Shown here: piece by piece, positions 1 through 5,831 of the stretch
Layout of the letters: each line of letters begins with the position of its first letter
Numbering within the stretch: position 1 is the first letter of the stretch
NCBI GenBank assembly: GCA_002493395.1
Contig: DKYS01000131.1
Span: forward strand, 1 to 9,475
Length of the DNA: 9,475 nucleotides
DNA from: Turicibacter sp. UBA7094
GTDB taxonomy: Bacteria; Bacillota_I; Bacilli_A; MOL361; Turicibacteraceae
Reading direction: 5' to 3'
The notes under the pieces: model-generated
The model's input: the letters and a program-made list of their open reading frames with translations, nothing else
What the model was told of the DNA's origin: nothing
Database searches by the model: none
Translations under genes and position numbers: made by a program

Positions 1-31
1 GTTTCTTTTAGTATGGTTTTTTATGGTGTGA

Positions 32-40
32 ATTATACCA
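32..40 (-). promoter_or_regulatory. Extended -10 promoter reading leftward out of the window
   Basis: On the minus strand this reads TGGTATAAT, a perfect -10 hexamer with the TGn extension. No good -35 hexamer is found 16 to 18 bases upstream, which is tolerable for extended -10 promoters. It would start a transcript near position 25 for a minus-strand gene lying left of the window. The plus strand of 1-93 has no convincing gene tail: one frame encodes a hydrophobic stretch with a basic end, but it is broken by an in-frame TGA at 29-31. I therefore annotate no gene here. Confidence 0.4.
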
Positions 41-93
41 ATTACTGTCTTTTTAATCGTTATTTTACGTCTTAATATGAAGAGGTGGAGAAG

Positions 94-129
94 AAAAAAA
101 TCCTATCTTTTTAAAGATAGGATTTTTTT
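94..129. terminator. Bidirectional intrinsic terminator
   Basis: A perfect 17-base-pair inverted repeat (94-110 with 113-129) has a TT loop. It begins with seven A and ends with seven T, so it gives a T-tailed hairpin on either strand. It lies directly after the stop of the small minus-strand gene and would end that transcript. It could also end any rightward transcript entering from the left. Confidence 0.85.
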
Positions 130-132
130 CTA

Positions 133-324
133 TTATCTTTTTAAAAGTTGCTCTGTGGTACGACGATCTTTTGAAGATTGAGTGTATCGTCGCGCTTCTG
201 GTAATGACTTTTTAACTTCTAGGCGTGTATCAGCGACATTACCCGTTCCAAATTCAACGTCTGTTTTATCTTTTATGCTTTGAATCGAAGCATTCATGGG
301 AGATCCCATTTCATTTTTACCCAT
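133..324 (-). CDS. Small uncharacterised protein, possibly spore-associated
   Basis: This encodes 63 residues, hydrophilic and slightly basic (13 Lys/Arg against 9 Asp/Glu), with no signal peptide or membrane segment. The start is supported by AAAGGAG (334-340 on the plus strand) nine bases upstream of ATG. I do not firmly recognise the family. Residues 24-33 (EFGTGNVADT) faintly resemble the EFGTEFASET-type segment of gamma small acid-soluble spore proteins, with 5 of 10 identities from memory; this is weak. A sigma-G-like promoter sits about 50 bases upstream, so a forespore-expressed protein is a reasonable inference. The gene is monocistronic and is closed by a strong terminator just past its stop. 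The small size, good ribosome site and dedicated promoter and terminator favour a real gene. Confidence 0.7.
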   Translation of the reverse strand: MGKNEMGSPMNASIQSIKDKTDVEFGTGNVADTRLEVKKSLPEARRYTQSSKDRRTTEQLLKR

Positions 325-374
325 TGTATATAGCTCCTTTCAAAATTCCAAGTTTTTGTTCGGAATTTTAGTTA

Positions 375-404
375 TAGTATGGATGGCTATTCTTAAAATT
401 ATGT
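375..404 (-). promoter_or_regulatory. Candidate sigma-G-type promoter for the 63-residue gene
   Basis: On the minus strand, ACATA (400-404) and CATACTA (375-381) are separated by 18 bases. The known sigma-G consensus is roughly GMATR, 18 bases, CATNMTA, so the -10 matches fully and the -35 at four of five positions. Transcription would start near 368 and leave a leader of about 44 bases carrying the ribosome site. An overlapping sigma-A reading uses TATAAC (371-376) as -10 but lacks a good -35. The short motif could occur by chance. Confidence 0.35.
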
Positions 405-909
405 ATGATAGGAATCTAAATTGTCGAATTTTAACTAAACAAGTCTATGGAAGTTAAGAGAGGTGAAAAAGCTAATGGTGCCCCTTTAAGAAAGGAATGG
501 TTAAAGATAAAACGATATTTAATGTGGGCGTGAAAGGAAGGATTGATGCCTCTTAGTTGAGGAATGGATCTCGACTAGAGGAGAACAAGTCTTAGAAAGA
601 GAAAGAATGATGAAATGGAACGTGATAGTCAAGGAAAAAGGAAAATTTACGGGATCAATCTCATCTTTTTAACCGGTAACTAGTGATAATTACAGGGGGT
701 GATTAATATAATCAAAATGGAAAGGGTATTAAACGACGAATAAGTTTAATCGAAACAAGGAAGTGCCTCCGTTTATAAGAAGAAAGAATGGATAACCACT
801 GTTTGACCGTCTGTAAAAAGGAGGGGTTAATTCATAAACTGAGGTTAACATATCATGCAAATTAAAAAGCTATAGAATGAATCAAATTCGATGAAAGAGG
901 GGATATCGA
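405..909 (+). other. Long gene-free leader region upstream of the sigma factor gene
   Basis: About 500 bases hold no ORF longer than roughly 30 codons. The plus strand is purine-rich and dotted with Shine-Dalgarno-like runs followed by very short reading frames: a 28-codon frame at 447-533, an 18-codon frame starting at GGAATGG near 498, and a 17-codon frame at 607-672. A strong AAAGGAGGGG near 820-830 has no start codon at a sensible distance. I see no T-box, c-di-GMP or other familiar riboswitch motif and no T-tailed hairpin. Weak -10-like hexamers occur at 685-690 (GATAAT) and 873-878 (TAGAAT), neither with a good -35. It may be a long regulatory leader, a decayed gene, or both. Confidence 0.5.
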
Positions 910-1866
910 ATGAACCATGTGGAGGTCACCGATCAAAAGGAAAGCCTTAATAAGAAATCAAGGACGAATCGAAATCAATCCAAAAAAGAATCGATGAGTC
1001 ATATGCCAGAGGGTGCACATAATCTTCTGATGAGAAAGCATTCTAATAATTATCAATATAATTTAGAATATTTAAAAAAATATCGTTTGGAACATGATCA
1101 ATCGGCACTAGAATGGTTAATTTTTAATAATACAAATTTAGTTCATAAAATTATTGGCCGCTATACGAAGTTTTACCATCATAAATTAGATTACGATGAT
1201 TTGTTTTCAGTGGGGTTAGAAGGATTAATGAAGGCCATTGAGAAGTTTGATTTTAATTTTGATAATAATTTTTCCACCTATGCCACTTATTGGGTCAAAC
1301 AGGCCGTGACACGTGCCATTGCCGATGAGGGATTTACGATTCGGATTCCTGTTCATATGTTTGAATCAATCAACCAGGTGATGCGATATGAACAAAAAAT
1401 TGATCAAGGGGATGAACCGGTTGACGTGACTGATTTGTGTGGAGAGTTAAACATTCCAAAAGAGAAGTATGAGGCAGTTAAACGCGTCCAAACGTATATG
1501 TTAAAACCCACGTCGTTAAATGGATTTGTTTCCAAAGAAGATGAAGATACCGAATTACAAGATTTAATCTCGAATGAGAATGAGTTAGTCTCAGAAGGAA
1601 CCTCACGCCTTTATGACAATCCAGAGAAAAAGGCAATGGATGAGGATTTGAAAAATTACATGGATAAAATGATCCTAAACTTAAATCCACGCGAGCAGTT
1701 TGTTATTACCCACCGATTTGGATTAAACGGGGCTGAACGAAAGACACTAGAAGAGATTGGTGCAATTGAGGGTGTGACTCGCGAACGAATTCGTCAAATT
1801 GAAGCGAAGGCGATGCGTAAATTACGAACGTTACTTATTCGATATAAAGAGTATTTAGTTCGTTAA
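910..1866 (+). CDS. RNA polymerase sigma factor, sigma-70 family, RpoD/SigA-like (group 2 type)
   Basis: This is a 318-residue sigma factor that would direct RNA polymerase to promoters. Region 2 covers about residues 65-140, with DDLFSVGLEGLMKAIEKFD and the -10-reading helix YATYWVKQAVTRAIAD (124-139). Region 3 follows, with TIRIPVHM (143-150). The acidic finger segment EDTELQDLIS is near 212-221, and region 4 with its helix-turn-helix spans about 250-310 (TLEEIG to VTRERIRQIEAKAMRKLR). Gln131 and Thr134 match the -10-contacting Gln437 and Thr440 of E. coli sigma70, while Tyr127 replaces Trp433. Region 1.1 is absent and is replaced by a short, polar, basic N-terminus. The start follows AGAGGGG at good spacing. 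It is not beside dnaG, where the housekeeping sigma gene usually lies, so I infer an additional SigA-like factor. The promoter is unclear. Confidence 0.93.
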   Translation: MNHVEVTDQKESLNKKSRTNRNQSKKESMSHMPEGAHNLLMRKHSNNYQYNLEYLKKYRLEHDQSALEWLIFNNTNLVHKIIGRYTKFYHHKLDYDDLFSVGLEGLMKAIEKFDFNFDNNFSTYATYWVKQAVTRAIADEGFTIRIPVHMFESINQVMRYEQKIDQGDEPVDVTDLCGELNIPKEKYEAVKRVQTYMLKPTSLNGFVSKEDEDTELQDLISNENELVSEGTSRLYDNPEKKAMDEDLKNYMDKMILNLNPREQFVITHRFGLNGAERKTLEEIGAIEGVTRERIRQIEAKAMRKLRTLLIRYKEYLVR

Positions 1867-1875
1867 ATAAAAAAG

Positions 1876-1911
1876 AAGAGGGAACCAACTGGTAAAGGGT
1901 TCCTCTTTTTG
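1876..1911 (+). terminator. Intrinsic terminator of the sigma factor gene
   Basis: Ten bases past the stop codon, AAGAGG and AACC pair with GGTT and CCTCTT, with one bulged G. The hairpin is followed by TTTTTG. This makes the sigma factor gene a single-gene unit on its 3' side. Confidence 0.8.
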
Positions 1912-2023
1912 TTAAAATGGTAGAATATGAAGAAAGGAACGGGAAATACTAAAAGTAATTGAGAGAAGTACCCGTTTAACAGTTAGATTGCCATTTTAGT
2001 TTCATTGAAAGGAGGAGAGTGGC

Positions 2024-2725
2024 ATGATTAAAAAAGTAGAGAAAAAAACATTAGGAACCGCCTATCATCCCTCACTCCAAAGTCTTTTTCACCTATACAA
2101 AAAAAATCATCCCGAATCGGCCATGCGATTTCAACCGATTCGCACCATTAATGATGACATCTTACATCCAGGCTATGGGCATCACTTTCACCCACACAAG
2201 GAAATTGAAATTTTTACTTTTATTTTAGAAGGGGAATTAACCTACACCTTGAAAGGAAAAGGGGGGCATTGCTTACGTCGAGGAGATATGTCTTATTTAA
2301 CGTCAGGTAGTGGCATTGAACATAGCGAATTTAATTGGGCAGATGTCCCACTGCGAATGATTCAAGTCTGGATGAAACCGCGTGAGAAAAAGTTAACGCC
2401 GAACATTCAGTATGCGACCTATCAAGAGACTCGTCATGTCAATCAGTGGTTTTTAATTGCTTCGGCGGGGGGAGAAGGTCCTATTCACATCCAACAATCC
2501 ATCCAAATTTGGATGCTCAAACAAGAGTCTAAGAAGCAGACTCAATTTTCTCTTGAACAAAATGAACAAGCGTATTTGGTCCAATTGGAAGGGGAATCGA
2601 CGGTTAACGGTGAGACGTTATTAACTTGTGATGGATTAGAGGTTTATGGTGAAAAGATTCGAGTTGTTACTGAAACAAACGCTCTGTTGATGATGATTGT
2701 GATGCCCGCTTATGAGAGACTTTAG
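2024..2725 (+). CDS. Pirin family protein (bicupin, YhhW-like)
   Basis: This 233-residue cytoplasmic protein has the usual length for the short pirins. The N-terminal cupin carries the pirin signature: HFHPHKEIEIFTFILEGEL (54-72), RRGDMSYLTSGSGIEHSEFN (85-104) and MIQVWMKP (112-119). The four metal ligands expected from the E. coli YhhW structure are present as His56, His58, His100 and Glu102. Some pirins cleave quercetin, while others act as redox-sensing cofactors, so the substrate cannot be assigned here. The second cupin half (about 135-233) is divergent, as in the family. The start follows AAAGGAGG (2008-2015) eight bases before ATG. The gene is alone between two intergenic regions, with no clear terminator after it. 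The family assignment is firm; the function is not. Confidence 0.93.
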   Translation: MIKKVEKKTLGTAYHPSLQSLFHLYKKNHPESAMRFQPIRTINDDILHPGYGHHFHPHKEIEIFTFILEGELTYTLKGKGGHCLRRGDMSYLTSGSGIEHSEFNWADVPLRMIQVWMKPREKKLTPNIQYATYQETRHVNQWFLIASAGGEGPIHIQQSIQIWMLKQESKKQTQFSLEQNEQAYLVQLEGESTVNGETLLTCDGLEVYGEKIRVVTETNALLMMIVMPAYERL

Positions 2726-2927
2726 CTTTTAAGATTAGCGGGATTTGTCACGAGTTGTATGAGATTTAGTGAGGGGAAATGAAAAAAAGAACAGTTTAAA
2801 ACAGAAGAATATTGTCAAAAAAGTACGATATCCGTTTTTTTATTTTCTAAAATATGATAAAATTTAGGAGTCAATCGCTCGCTTAAATACGCTAGCTTTT
2901 GAATGAAAAATTAAAATTCGATGTCTT

Positions 2928-2957
2928 TTGGACAGGGTCGATGAAATTTAATAAAAT
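2928..2957 (+). promoter_or_regulatory. Candidate sigma-A promoter of galE
   Basis: TTGGAC (2928-2933) and TAAAAT (2952-2957) are 18 bases apart, ending 25 bases before the epimerase start. A second -10-like cluster lies upstream (TATGAT at 2853-2858, overlapped by TAAAAT at 2858-2863) but has only a T-rich -35. Either could serve. The rest of 2726-2927 shows no gene. Confidence 0.45.
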
Positions 2958-2965
2958 GTTTCGAT

Positions 2966-2976
2966 AAGAAAGGATG
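2966..2976 (+). promoter_or_regulatory. Ribosome binding site that decides the galE start
   Basis: AAGAAAGGATG ends in an ATG at 2974 that leaves no spacer to the purine run. The same run lies nine bases before the ATG at 2983, a normal distance. The downstream ATG also gives the classic MKVLVTGGAGYIG beginning of GalE proteins. Confidence 0.65.
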
Positions 2977-2982
2977 AAACCT

Positions 2983-3996
2983 ATGAAAGTACTAGTAACT
3001 GGAGGAGCAGGGTATATTGGACGCACCGTTGTTTCTGCTCTTGAAGAACACGGACATACGCCAATTATTTTAGATTCATTAGTGACGGGGCGTAAAGAGT
3101 TTACAGAAGGGAAAATCTTTTATCAAGGAGATATTGCGGATCGTCAAGTAGTAGAAAAAATCTTTACAGATCACCCAGAAATTAAACACTGTATTCATTT
3201 TGCAGCGTTAATCGTTGTTCCAGATTCAGTTGCGAATCCTTATGAATATTACAAAGAAAATGTAGCAAAATCATTAGACTTATTTAAAAATTTACACGAA
3301 TTTGGATGCGATAATATTGTCTTTTCTTCTTCGGCTTCTGTGTATGATGTCGTGCCAGGATTTAAAGTGACAGAGGAGTCTCCATTAAAACCATCTTGTC
3401 CATACGCACGAACAAAATATATGATGGAAATGGTGTTACAAGATTTCTGTTACGCTTATGGAATGCATGGAATTGCGCTTCGATACTTTAATCCGATCGG
3501 AGCTGATCCTAAATTACGTTCGGGATCTCATGTTCAGTTCCCATCGCACGTATTAGCTAAATTATTAGAGGCGGCTTCAAGCGATGAAACAATCTTTAAT
3601 ATTACGGGAGTTAATTGGCCAACACGTGATGGTTCTGGAATTCGTGACTATATCCACGTCTGGGATTTAGCGATGGCACATGTTAAAGCGTTAGAAAACT
3701 TTGATTATGCGTTTGCTCATGCAGATAATCCAAATGATCCTTATTTAGTAATCAATTTAGGAACAGGTAATGGGGTAACAGTGAAAGAGCTAGTTTCAAT
3801 TTTTGAATCTGTTTTAGGGCGTGAAGTGAACAAGAAAGAAACAGATCCTCGTTCAGGAGACGTTGCAGGAGCTTACGCAAGTTGCGAACGCGCGAAAAAA
3901 TTAATCGATTGGGAAGCGAAATACTCGATTGAGGATGGAATTCGTGATGCGTTCCGTTGGGATGAAATTCGCGAAACCATTTTAAACTATAATTAA
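2983..3996 (+). CDS. galE: UDP-glucose 4-epimerase
   Basis: It interconverts UDP-glucose and UDP-galactose in the cytosol, using bound NAD, in the Leloir pathway and for surface polysaccharide precursors. It is an extended short-chain dehydrogenase with every hallmark, numbered from the ATG at 2983. The nucleotide loop TGGAGYIG is at 6-13. The catalytic serine lies in FSSSASVY (Ser117), and YxxxK is formed by Tyr141 and Lys145. RYFNPIGA and RDYIHVWDLA appear at their usual places. At 337 residues it matches E. coli GalE (338). No galK or galT is nearby, so a role in cell-envelope sugar supply is as likely as galactose use. An in-frame upstream ATG at 2974 would add three residues but is less well spaced. 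A perfect hairpin follows the stop. Confidence 0.96.
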   Translation: MKVLVTGGAGYIGRTVVSALEEHGHTPIILDSLVTGRKEFTEGKIFYQGDIADRQVVEKIFTDHPEIKHCIHFAALIVVPDSVANPYEYYKENVAKSLDLFKNLHEFGCDNIVFSSSASVYDVVPGFKVTEESPLKPSCPYARTKYMMEMVLQDFCYAYGMHGIALRYFNPIGADPKLRSGSHVQFPSHVLAKLLEAASSDETIFNITGVNWPTRDGSGIRDYIHVWDLAMAHVKALENFDYAFAHADNPNDPYLVINLGTGNGVTVKELVSIFESVLGREVNKKETDPRSGDVAGAYASCERAKKLIDWEAKYSIEDGIRDAFRWDEIRETILNYN

Positions 3997-4013
3997 TTAA
4001 AAGAGTCTAAAAC

Positions 4014-4040
4014 AATCCCCCTAATGGCATTAGGGGGATT
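4014..4040 (+). terminator. Perfect hairpin between galE and the VanZ-like gene
   Basis: This 12-base-pair perfect stem (4014-4025 with 4029-4040) has a five-C/five-G core and a GGC loop. The tail ATATTT is only partly T-rich, so termination may be incomplete. The next gene starts 16 bases after the hairpin, leaving no room for its own promoter. I infer a leaky terminator or attenuator that lowers expression of the downstream gene. Confidence 0.7.
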
Positions 4041-4056
4041 ATATTTGGGGTGAGTG

Positions 4057-4497
4057 ATGAAGCGTCGATTTAAATGGTTTTTATTATTGATATGGATGGT
4101 TGTCATCTTTTTATTTTCGCAACAAACGGGTCAGCAATCGAGTGAAAGTAGTGGAATGGTTGAAAAACTCTTATCCATCTTTCCGTTTTTACCGGATGAA
4201 ATTTTTGGATTGGAGCTTCAATTTTTAATTCGGAAGGCGGCCCATTTCACGGAATACTTTATTTTGTATTTGTTGATGTTTGCCGTATTAATGGAATATT
4301 TTACTTTAAAACGGGTATTGATTTATGCCTTAATTGGGGTCTTTTTATATGCCTGTACGGATGAATGGCATCAACAATTTGTTCCAGGGCGTGTGAGTGC
4401 ATTTAAAGATGTTTGTATTGATACGTCGGGTGGAGTGGTTGCAATGGGGTTTATTGCATTGACGCACTATCTTCAAATAAACAATAAAAGGGCTTAA
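4057..4497 (+). CDS. VanZ-like family membrane protein
   Basis: This is a small integral membrane protein of about 146 residues. About four membrane segments are visible (roughly residues 6-22, 63-80, 85-100 and 123-138). The VanZ-family motifs are present in order: W then FSQQTGQQSS after the first segment, RKAAHFTEYFILYLL before and into the second, TDEWHQQFVPGR between the third and fourth, and FKDVCIDTSGG leading into the last. VanZ in Tn1546 gives low-level teicoplanin resistance, but most chromosomal family members have no known function and resistance cannot be inferred. GGGGTG (4047-4052) precedes the ATG at 4057; the adjacent GTG at 4054 would add one residue but is too close to it. 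The gene probably depends on readthrough from galE. Its stop codon lies inside the following terminator stem. Confidence 0.9.
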   Translation: MKRRFKWFLLLIWMVVIFLFSQQTGQQSSESSGMVEKLLSIFPFLPDEIFGLELQFLIRKAAHFTEYFILYLLMFAVLMEYFTLKRVLIYALIGVFLYACTDEWHQQFVPGRVSAFKDVCIDTSGGVVAMGFIALTHYLQINNKRA

Positions 4498-4525
4498 AGG
4501 ATTAATTCTTTGAGCCCTTTTATTG
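4482..4525. terminator. Bidirectional terminator shared by two convergent genes
   Basis: An 18-base-pair inverted repeat (4482-4499 with 4508-4525) has one G-T wobble and an eight-base loop. On the plus strand the right arm ends CCCTTTTATTG; on the minus strand the exit is similarly T-rich. Both flanking genes end inside it: the VanZ-like stop at 4495-4497 and the opposing stop at 4520-4522. Confidence 0.85.
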
Positions 4526-4975
4526 GTCAGATGGCGGACAGCAAGAGAGAACTTGGTCCTGTAATTTGGCGAGCGCCTCTTTAAGTTCTTTGACTTCATT
4601 TTGAAGCTCTTCTTTTTCGATGGCGTCGATTTTTTCTTGGCGTCGATCGTTTAGTTCCTGTAAATAGGCCCCTTGTTCGGCAATATATTCAATATTGGTC
4701 GCAATGACCTCTAAAAAGTTGCCGATAGCTTCTTGCTCTTCAGGGTATTTTGCCTCCATTGCGATAAAGATGGCGATAATATAGCCTAGGGTGATTAATG
4801 AATAAGGATCAAGTGACAGTAAAAAGGGAAGGAACCGGGGACATTCAGGTGGAACTTTGTCCTCTGCTTCAAGTGTTTCTTCGTCATTTTTTCCGAGCCC
4901 TTCATCCGTTGTTTCATCGAAAAAAAAGGGAGATGGCGGAGGCGGTGGGGGTGGGGGAGAAAAGGCTTGTCTCAT
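4520..4975 (-). CDS. Polyproline, membrane-segment and coiled-coil protein of unknown function
   Basis: It encodes 151 residues with an unusual order of parts. A short start is followed by eight consecutive prolines (7-14), then SPFFF (15-19), an acidic linker (20-45), a hydrophobic stretch (about 47-73, LDPYSLITLGYIIAIFIAM) and a helical part with AIGNFLEVIA. A charged coiled coil spans about 105-142, and the tail has CCPP. I do not recognise a named family. The D-P-x-x-L-x-x-L and GNF pattern recalls small clostridial proteins that I remember only loosely. Plus-strand frames across the gene are shadows: this strand has AAAGGAGG (4985-4992) nine bases before ATG and ends cleanly in the shared terminator. 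No convincing promoter is visible upstream. The proline and phenylalanine codons form homopolymer tracts that could slip. Confidence 0.8.
   Translation of the reverse strand: MRQAFSPPPPPPPPSPFFFDETTDEGLGKNDEETLEAEDKVPPECPRFLPFLLSLDPYSLITLGYIIAIFIAMEAKYPEEQEAIGNFLEVIATNIEYIAEQGAYLQELNDRRQEKIDAIEKEELQNEVKELKEALAKLQDQVLSCCPPSDQ
4920..4957. repeat. Low-complexity tract: eight A, then G-rich repeats
   Basis: The plus strand has eight A (4920-4927), GGG, a run of GGN triplets, then five G, T and five G (4947-4957). On the minus strand these are the polyproline and triple-phenylalanine codons. The G-rich strand could form a two-layer G-quadruplex. Both mononucleotide and triplet slippage are possible. 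Confidence 0.75.
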
Positions 4976-5156
4976 CGATGGGATCCTCCTTTGGAAAAAG
5001 TTAAACTTAATATATACTTATGTGAAAATGCCGGGGGTGTTCCTTTGATTGGCTGTTGAGGAGGCATAAGCCGATAAATTTATAGGTGTTGCTTACGTAT
5101 GAATCGAAGGAAGCTGGGTAAACTAATAATAATTATGTTTTAAAGGAGGCTTATTC

Positions 5157-5756
5157 GTGAAGAAAATATTGATTTTATTTTCTCTTACCTTATTCGTTGT
5201 GCTAACAGGGTGTCAAAGTCAAAAAGAATCAAAAGTTTTTCAAACGCTTAATGAGCATATTAAGGAACAAAATACGTGTAATCAATGCTATGAATCTTTA
5301 ACTGAATTGATGAGTCAAGAGACAGCTGTTTATAATAATTTGATCGAGCAAGGGTTTGATGATATGGAAGCGATAAAACCAGTCGTTGAAGAAGGGCGTA
5401 AACTCGTTGGGGAGATTAAAACGCAGTTAGCGTCTTATCAAGATTGTGTTCTAACAGCGAGTTTGGATCAAAAAGAGCTAGGAACGATTGAAAGTGACGA
5501 ATTAAATCAACTCGTCTTAAAGTATCACGATTATGAGACAGCACTTGTGAAATATATTGAAGCCTTGCTTTCATTAAATGAGGCACAACAGAGTTTTTAT
5601 GATGGAATAAATGATCAAGTGAAGATTACGACGCTTGATGAACGCATCACCTTAATTAATTCAGCTATTGATGAAGCAAATACTTGTTCAATTAATCAGC
5701 AAGAGGCATTAGAGGCTTTTAATCAGTCTTATAAAGAATATGGTAAAATAAACTAG
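5157..5756 (+). CDS. Lipoprotein, helical, YkyA-like (putative cell-wall-binding type)
   Basis: This is a 199-residue exported lipoprotein. MKKILILF, a hydrophobic core and the lipobox LTGC (16-19) predict cleavage and lipid attachment at Cys19. The mature part is almost entirely helical and charged. Its layout, with a helical pair around QETAVYNNLIEQGFDD and a later KYHDYETALVKYIEALLSLNEAQQSFYD, resembles the YkyA-type putative cell-wall-binding lipoproteins of Bacillus; this is a judgement from memory. Four further cysteines (41, 44, 97, 177), including CNQC, could form disulfides outside the cell. GTG is the start, seven bases after AAAGGAGG (5142-5149). No strong promoter is visible between it and the divergent polyproline gene. 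The stop lies in a small hairpin. Confidence 0.85.
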   Translation: MKKILILFSLTLFVVLTGCQSQKESKVFQTLNEHIKEQNTCNQCYESLTELMSQETAVYNNLIEQGFDDMEAIKPVVEEGRKLVGEIKTQLASYQDCVLTASLDQKELGTIESDELNQLVLKYHDYETALVKYIEALLSLNEAQQSFYDGINDQVKITTLDERITLINSAIDEANTCSINQQEALEAFNQSYKEYGKIN

Positions 5757-5769
5757 GGGAATCCCCCTA
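5754..5769 (+). other. Small hairpin at the end of the lipoprotein gene
   Basis: TAGGGG (5754-5759), containing the stop codon, pairs with CCCCTA (5764-5769) across a four-base loop. It is GC-rich but followed by TTAAATTATTC rather than a run of T, so it is a weak terminator at best. It may instead protect the messenger's end. Confidence 0.4.
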
Positions 5770-5797
5770 TTAAATTATTCAAGTGGAAGGGAAGTGG

Positions 5798-5817
5798 CTA
5801 GGTAGCGTATTACCTAG
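5798..5817 (+). other. Hairpin just ahead of the acetyltransferase gene
   Basis: CTAGGTA (5798-5804) pairs perfectly with TACCTAG (5811-5817) around a six-base loop, ending 14 bases before the start codon. There is no T-run. The position would suit a translation-controlling element or an operator, but nothing shows which. Confidence 0.35.
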
Positions 5818-5831
5818 TCTGATGAAGAAGA

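Noticed and set aside
1..93. Hydrophobic C-terminal tail of a plus-strand membrane protein.
   Set aside because: The only suitable frame has a TGA at 29-31 and would run through the terminator. Nothing identifies a family.
1478..1690. Minus-strand 70-residue frame inside the sigma factor gene.
   Set aside because: It is antisense to conserved sigma region 3 and the linker, with no supporting ribosome site considered convincing.
2812..2858. TTGTCA (2812-2817) paired with TATGAT (2853-2858) as a galE promoter.
   Set aside because: The spacing is 35 bases, twice the normal distance.
4057..4497. Glycopeptide resistance gene vanZ.
   Set aside because: Only the family motifs are shared. There is no van cluster, and most chromosomal VanZ-like proteins have no shown resistance role.
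4345..4599. Minus-strand 84-residue frame across the shared terminator.
   Set aside because: It runs through the terminator hairpin and lies antisense to the VanZ-like motifs.
4798..5048. Plus-strand frames with a poly-glycine stretch.
   Set aside because: They are shadows of the polyproline gene. The minus strand has the strong ribosome site, sensible protein composition and terminator.
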